From the NCBI RefSeq assembly GCF_026151205.1, contig NC_087084.1:1588312-1652311 (forward strand): a DNA stretch of 64,000 bases, given 5' to 3'. The number at the start of each line of letters is the position of its first letter. Positions within the stretch are counted from its first letter, which is position 1. Both the position numbers and the translations under genes were made by a program. The DNA comes from Bolinopsis microptera (lineage: Eukaryota; Ctenophora; Tentaculata; Lobata; Bolinopsidae). Below, one piece after another: positions 59,801 to 64,000 of this stretch. The notes beneath the pieces are model-generated. The model was not told the origin of the DNA and ran no database searches. It saw only the letters and a list, made by a program, of their open reading frames with translations.

Positions 59801-60595
59801 TATAACCATTACCTACATATTGAAGACTTTTTCGTTAGATGGTGCACTCAGGTGTACTCTGCACACATTTAAGAAAACATTGAACAATGTTGTTAGGGCA
59901 CACTGATAAGCAATGCCTGAGTTAGTGTAGGTTTTTTTGATGCCCTGGAAGTGCTAGGAATTGTTATTAATTCATATAGTCGTAAGGAATTAAAACACAG
60001 AAGGCACAAACCAAGGTTTACTCTTTTGTCACATGGTAATCTTGATGATTTCTGAACATTGTGAAATTAAAAATATTGATATACCAGCTTAAACCCCTTA
60101 TATTATGTACTATGGATCAACAACACTGCTAGTACCACGCACAGTGCATCAGTAAACATTATCCGGTGGTAATATTTAACAGTGAAACTGAGTGAGTTGG
60201 TTTAGAAACATATAAGAGATACGAAGATTTAACTTGTAGAAGCTTTCAATAAACATGTGTTAATCGTCGTCAGCTGAAGTTGATGAGTGACAATGCGTAT
60301 ATGTGATTGAGTGGGTGTCAGGGATGGAGGGTGGGGGAGGAGTGTGGAAAGGGATAATTACTTTACAATGTCCTATAAAAAAGTATCTTCTGTGAGGTTG
60401 AGGAAGGGAAATGCCAGCTGGTCTTGGACTTTATGGATTTGCAATTTAGGGAAGGATGGGGTCCCCAATGTTTAACAGTCCCCATAATATTTATCAGTGT
60501 CACAATTAAACAACCGCAACATGACAAAAATTGGGTAATTTTCGTCCACAACAAAATTATTATAATTCTGTTAGCTCCTGCTGCAAAATAACTAT
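53815..60595. other. Long interval without confident genes
   Basis: No gene model could be built. A GA-rich low-complexity tract (GATGAGAAGAAGG) lies at about 55645-55705. Scattered ORFs below 82 codons, for example 54672-54860, 55786-55980 and 57599-57826, lack recognisable motifs or exon borders. Upstream exons of the bMERB gene or other small exons could be present and missed. Confidence 0.5.
56292..56560 (-). pseudogene. Unidentified coding-like remnant
   Basis: One minus frame stays open for about 85 codons with a protein-like composition (FITEFLLSAYQEQKK, LPIEILLEVIRQTL, FHIPNYITSTSPEPK). A further stretch lies upstream in the same frame beyond a stop near 56567. No family recognised; it may be a dead retroelement or gene fragment. 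Confidence 0.25.
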
Positions 60596-60599
60596 TAAT

Positions 60600-61200
60600 T
60601 GATGAAAAGATACAATAGTATTCTAATAGAGGTATAGCTCTTCAAAATAGGGCAAGACATTACAAAGTTACCTTTGTGTTAACATCAAGTAATTATTAGA
60701 AGAGTAATAATCATCAATTTAACCGATACTTTTTCGAAGTTGGATCGATTGATATAGGCAATAAAGCAATACAAACGCAAATTTTTAAACACACTATCTG
60801 ATATTTTGGGGCAGGACAGTTAATTTTTGTCACAAGTTTCAGCGTCTTTTGACAAATTAATCAAAATTGTTAAACTTGAGCTCTGATTTTCAGACAAAAT
60901 TCTACCAATCGTTTCAGAAGAATGTTGAATTTCTAATAGAGTATTAGATCTTCAACAGAGGCAAGACATGTTTTACCTTTGTTTGTTGTGGCAGGAAAAG
61001 TTAATTTTTGTCACATTTTTAGTGACGTTGAAAAATGTAACCTAAAATTGTTAACCTTGAGCTCATGATGTTCTGGACAATATTCTAAACCGAATGATTT
61101 CTGAAGAATGTTGAATTCTTATAGAGTCAAAGAATATATAGATCTTCAAAATAGGGAAAGACATGTTTACTTTTGTCACATCAGTTTATTATGAGAGTTA
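60600..61200. repeat. Diverged tandem repeat, about 180-bp unit
   Basis: Three related segments share AGTTAATTTTTGTCACA, TTGAGCTC, AGAATGTTGAATT, AGATCTTCAA and GGCAAGACAT or close variants (around 60620-60670, 60815-60990 and 60995-61180). Confidence 0.75.
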
Positions 61201-61211
61201 TTTAACAATAT

Positions 61212-61605
61212 TTCTTCTATAATCATTGTTTTTTTAACCTATTTACGATTTCGTAATCATTTTTGTGACAATGTAAACATCAAATGATCTTAACTGATCA
61301 ACACATTGTCATCATGTAAAGTTTTCCCGCCTTTCAAACCAATATCATATAATATAATTCGCCCAAAATTTAAAAACCATATATTGTGACAGAAGTGACC
61401 TCAATTTCCAATAACCAAGTGCAGTTATATGACAGTCTATTCCATCTATAATCATTGTTTTTTAACTCTATTTACCTATTTTTGTGACAATGTAAACATC
61501 AACTGATCTTAACTTGCATCAACTACATTGTCCCTCATGTAAAGTTTTCCCGCCTTTCAAACCAAAATCATATATAAATAATTCGCTCCAAAATTTAAAA
61601 TGCCA
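61212..61605. repeat. Direct duplication, about 165 bp
   Basis: 61212-61380 and 61443-61605 share TCTATAATCATTGTTTTT, TTGTGACAATGTAAACATCA and GTAAAGTTTTCCCGCCTTTC, with small indels. Noncoding. Confidence 0.85.
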
Positions 61606-61979
61606 TAAGATTAGATGACACATTTTACACATTGGTTGGGGTTGTATTTTTAAGTGCTCCCCTTAACAGTTATTTGTTGCTAAAATCGCGATAAGCGAAC
61701 GCGTGCTATGGTACATTTATTGTAACATGCTTGTATAACATCAAATAGTGTGTGTAACTGACATTTAAAGTTCAATATCAGACAAGGAAAACCTGAAATC
61801 ATAAGCGATGATGCTAAGAAACGTGTACTGGAAGCCTACTTAACAAAGCGATGCCCCCAGCAAAGATGTTCTCCAGTGTGTATAGTTTCAGTGCCCAAGT
61901 TTATAAACCAAATCTGAAAGATATGAAATCACTCACGCAGTTCAACTAGAACCCTGTGCAATATTCTAGGTTTAATGTC

Positions 61980-64000
61980 CAGAGAGGGTGTAATAAACTG
62001 GACACGAAGAAACAGACTCTATGGATAGAAATGATTCTCAAGATCGATCCTTGGTTACGCGGACATAGAATGCGTGGACTGTAACGCGGTGAACTGTAAT
62101 AACTTGGAAAAGAACCGCTTCTTAAGATGCCGGCTAATGCTTACAGCTCCCACACATTGGAAGCCATGGCCAGAAAAAGCCAAGACCTCTACGACCTCAT
62201 TCAGAATAGACTGCTTCCTTAGGAGGAGTCTTGGCTTCTGCTCCGAATGTTCAAAAGAACAAACACACGCTCACTTCACCTCCCCAGAAACCTACCAAGA
62301 AAGAAAACAGATAGTATTACAATCATCCAATATGAAAGAGGTTAATCTGGTGTAAGGGCGAGGAAACGACGATGAAGATGAAGATGAGGAAGAGGATGAA
62401 GACAGGGAAAGCCCTAGAGAGGTAGACCATGATGATACCGCAAATAACACCCTGAAGGTGGCCGGGAATACACTATGTGGAAGTGCCCCACGGCCTCACT
62501 GGCAACGTCTCATTGGTGGGAAGAAATGCTCATACCAGCCACCCCATCAGGTGCCGCCGCTTTACTTCCAATTTCGGAGAACGACAAACGCAGAGGATGC
62601 AGGAATGGGAAGAAATGCACTTTTTTTTCCACCCCTAAACTGTGCCGTAATTCAGTTGCAATCACGTTATGGTTTTTAAACAGCGATTGTGGCTTTCCAT
62701 CATCTTAAAGGAACGGGGTCCAAAAGACTTTTGAAAACGTGAATCTCACTGACAGAATCGCCTGCCTCACACGAGCAGCCCATAAGATACGAGAAGAATA
62801 GAATCAACACAACAGAAGTCCTGGCCGCCTCCTGGTGGTTATGAATTGGACAGTCATGGGTAGTCTAAACACCCTCAACACCCCCAACCCCCACCCACGT
62901 TTTGAATATCATAAACCCCTCAACAACGAAAGACAGTACATCTGAGAGGGATAGTGCGTTTTTTTAGAAAGCTCATGGAAAACATAAAAACGGAATTATA
63001 ACCCAGGATGAACTCCAAATGAGGAACTTCGAGCAAATTCCAGCCCCTTGTCCAAGAGACACAACGGACCAGATGGACCCCCGAGATACGCCAAACATCC
63101 TCTCAGCAAATCTCGACACATTTCCCACCAACCAGCACAGTTTCTCAGCCAAGGTGCCTCTCCAAACCAGCCATGCGGATCCGATGCCACTAAACTTCAT
63201 TCCCAACCTCGCAAGTATCTTGCTACTGAATGCAGCGGTCCATCTCCCAGCCGCCAACCAGCATGTTAAATGGAAGATTCCATTCATCCTAAGACCACAT
63301 ACTTGACGACCTAGGAAGACCACCGTCCCTATTCTCGCTATCACTGAATCATGGTTGAAGCCATATATCATTGATGCTCCAAATAGCTAGAGAAGGGTAC
63401 AACATCTTAGAAGACAGACCGTCATAGTCGAAAAGGGGTGTTGTGTGCTTTACTTTACAACTCGCTGCAGAGTATCAGATACTGTAAATTTTAGTGACAA
63501 ACACTGCGTAAATGGCTGCATTGTTTCATAGACTCTATGAACGCCCTTGTCTCCGTTATATACCGACCACCAGATCCTCCCCCGGATCCTCAAAGCAGTC
63601 CTGGACAGTTGCGGAGAAACTAAATACTTTAACATCGAACGATCGATCAACCTGACATCTACATTATGGGGATTTCAACCCTCCCAAATATAGATTGGGA
63701 CTCTTGTGCCAGCTTTACCTGGTCAACCCCTTTGTGACCAGCAAGCTTGTTCCGAACTAATTGATTTCATGGAGAGAAATTTCTTGAACACAAAGGATCT
63801 TAAGCCATCGAGAAATAACAACACCATCGCGTATCTCTGCCTAACAAATTAAACCACAGAACACAGTTAGACAAATATCCCGAATGCCAACTTATCTGAC
63901 CAACAGGCTAGTCGAGCTCGTTCTCGGGAATAACCCTCTCCTGCCCAAAAGAACATATCCTATATCTTTCGACAGAAACTCTTTTCGGGCGACTGATTTT
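61980..64000 (+). pseudogene. Decayed LINE (CR1-like), ORF1 and endonuclease
   Basis: Plus-strand relic in several frames. An ORF1-like part with DCNAVNCNN, ARKSQDLYDLI and an acidic DEDEDEEEDED tract (about 62060-62420) is followed from about 62970 by an endonuclease part: ILAITESWLKP (about 63340), GYNI, VSVIYRPPDPPP (about 63550) and PNIDWDSC (about 63690). These are typical of CR1-group non-LTR endonucleases. Many stops and frameshifts make it dead. The reverse transcriptase would lie beyond the right edge. It is not the same copy type as the 20.8-25.5-kb LINE, whose endonuclease motifs differ. Confidence 0.7.

Overview
The window looks like repeat-dense, AT-rich genomic DNA of an invertebrate animal. 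It has split genes with GT-AG introns, a seven-transmembrane receptor with LDL-receptor class A repeats, a bMERB (MICAL/EHBP1-type) gene and small secreted-protein genes. These sit among animal-type transposons (hAT-like, piggyBac-like, CR1/L2-like LINE, Penelope-like, LTR). A cnidarian or other early-branching or lophotrochozoan invertebrate would fit, but the sequence alone does not settle this. Nothing looks prokaryotic: I see no operons, Shine-Dalgarno sites, CRISPR array, or rRNA/tRNA gene.

Layout. (1) 1-19.5 kb is a nest of mobile DNA. A large DNA transposon (inverted termini at 629 and 19135, flanked by unusual GCGCTGG palindrome arrays) encodes a 1332-residue hAT-like transposase. A second 138-codon ORF of this element was split by a 9.0-kb LTR retroelement on the minus strand. 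That LTR element has seemingly identical 1199-bp LTRs, a perfect 5-bp target duplication, a PBS, a PPT and an Env-like ORF, but no recognisable pol. (2) 19.8-25.5 kb holds possible exons of a secreted protein and a degenerate LINE on the minus strand. The LINE is interrupted by a 596-bp MITE whose excision restores its reading frame. (3) 27.4-30.8 kb is an intact two-exon LDLa-GPCR gene (minus). (4) 31-35.3 kb has a hAT MITE, a Penelope-like remnant, a decayed copy of the receptor's signal-peptide exon, and five coding exons of a secreted protein related to the 19.8-kb exons. (5) 36.2-41.7 kb has a piggyBac-type element with long inverted repeats carrying GGGTC/GACCC palindromes, a second copy of the hAT MITE, and a fold-back element. 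(6) 42.0-43.8 kb is a three-exon secreted cysteine-rich protein gene with tandemly copied splice-donor and 3'-exon segments. (7) 45-49 kb has a mariner-type MITE, several minisatellites, and the last four exons of a bMERB-domain gene (minus). (8) 50.5-53.8 kb is a tandem LTR-internal-LTR-internal-LTR array of a small non-autonomous LTR element. (9) 53.8-64 kb is mostly noncoding, with degenerate duplications, ending in a decayed LINE (plus) that runs off the window.

The host genes (receptor, secreted proteins, bMERB trafficking protein) show no common pathway. What unifies the window is nested transposition and local repeat expansion, including two cases where minisatellites have multiplied splice-site-like sequences next to real exons. 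Exon structures were built by hand from ORF continuity, GT-AG sites and matching intron phases. Names rest on motif recognition, not on database searches.
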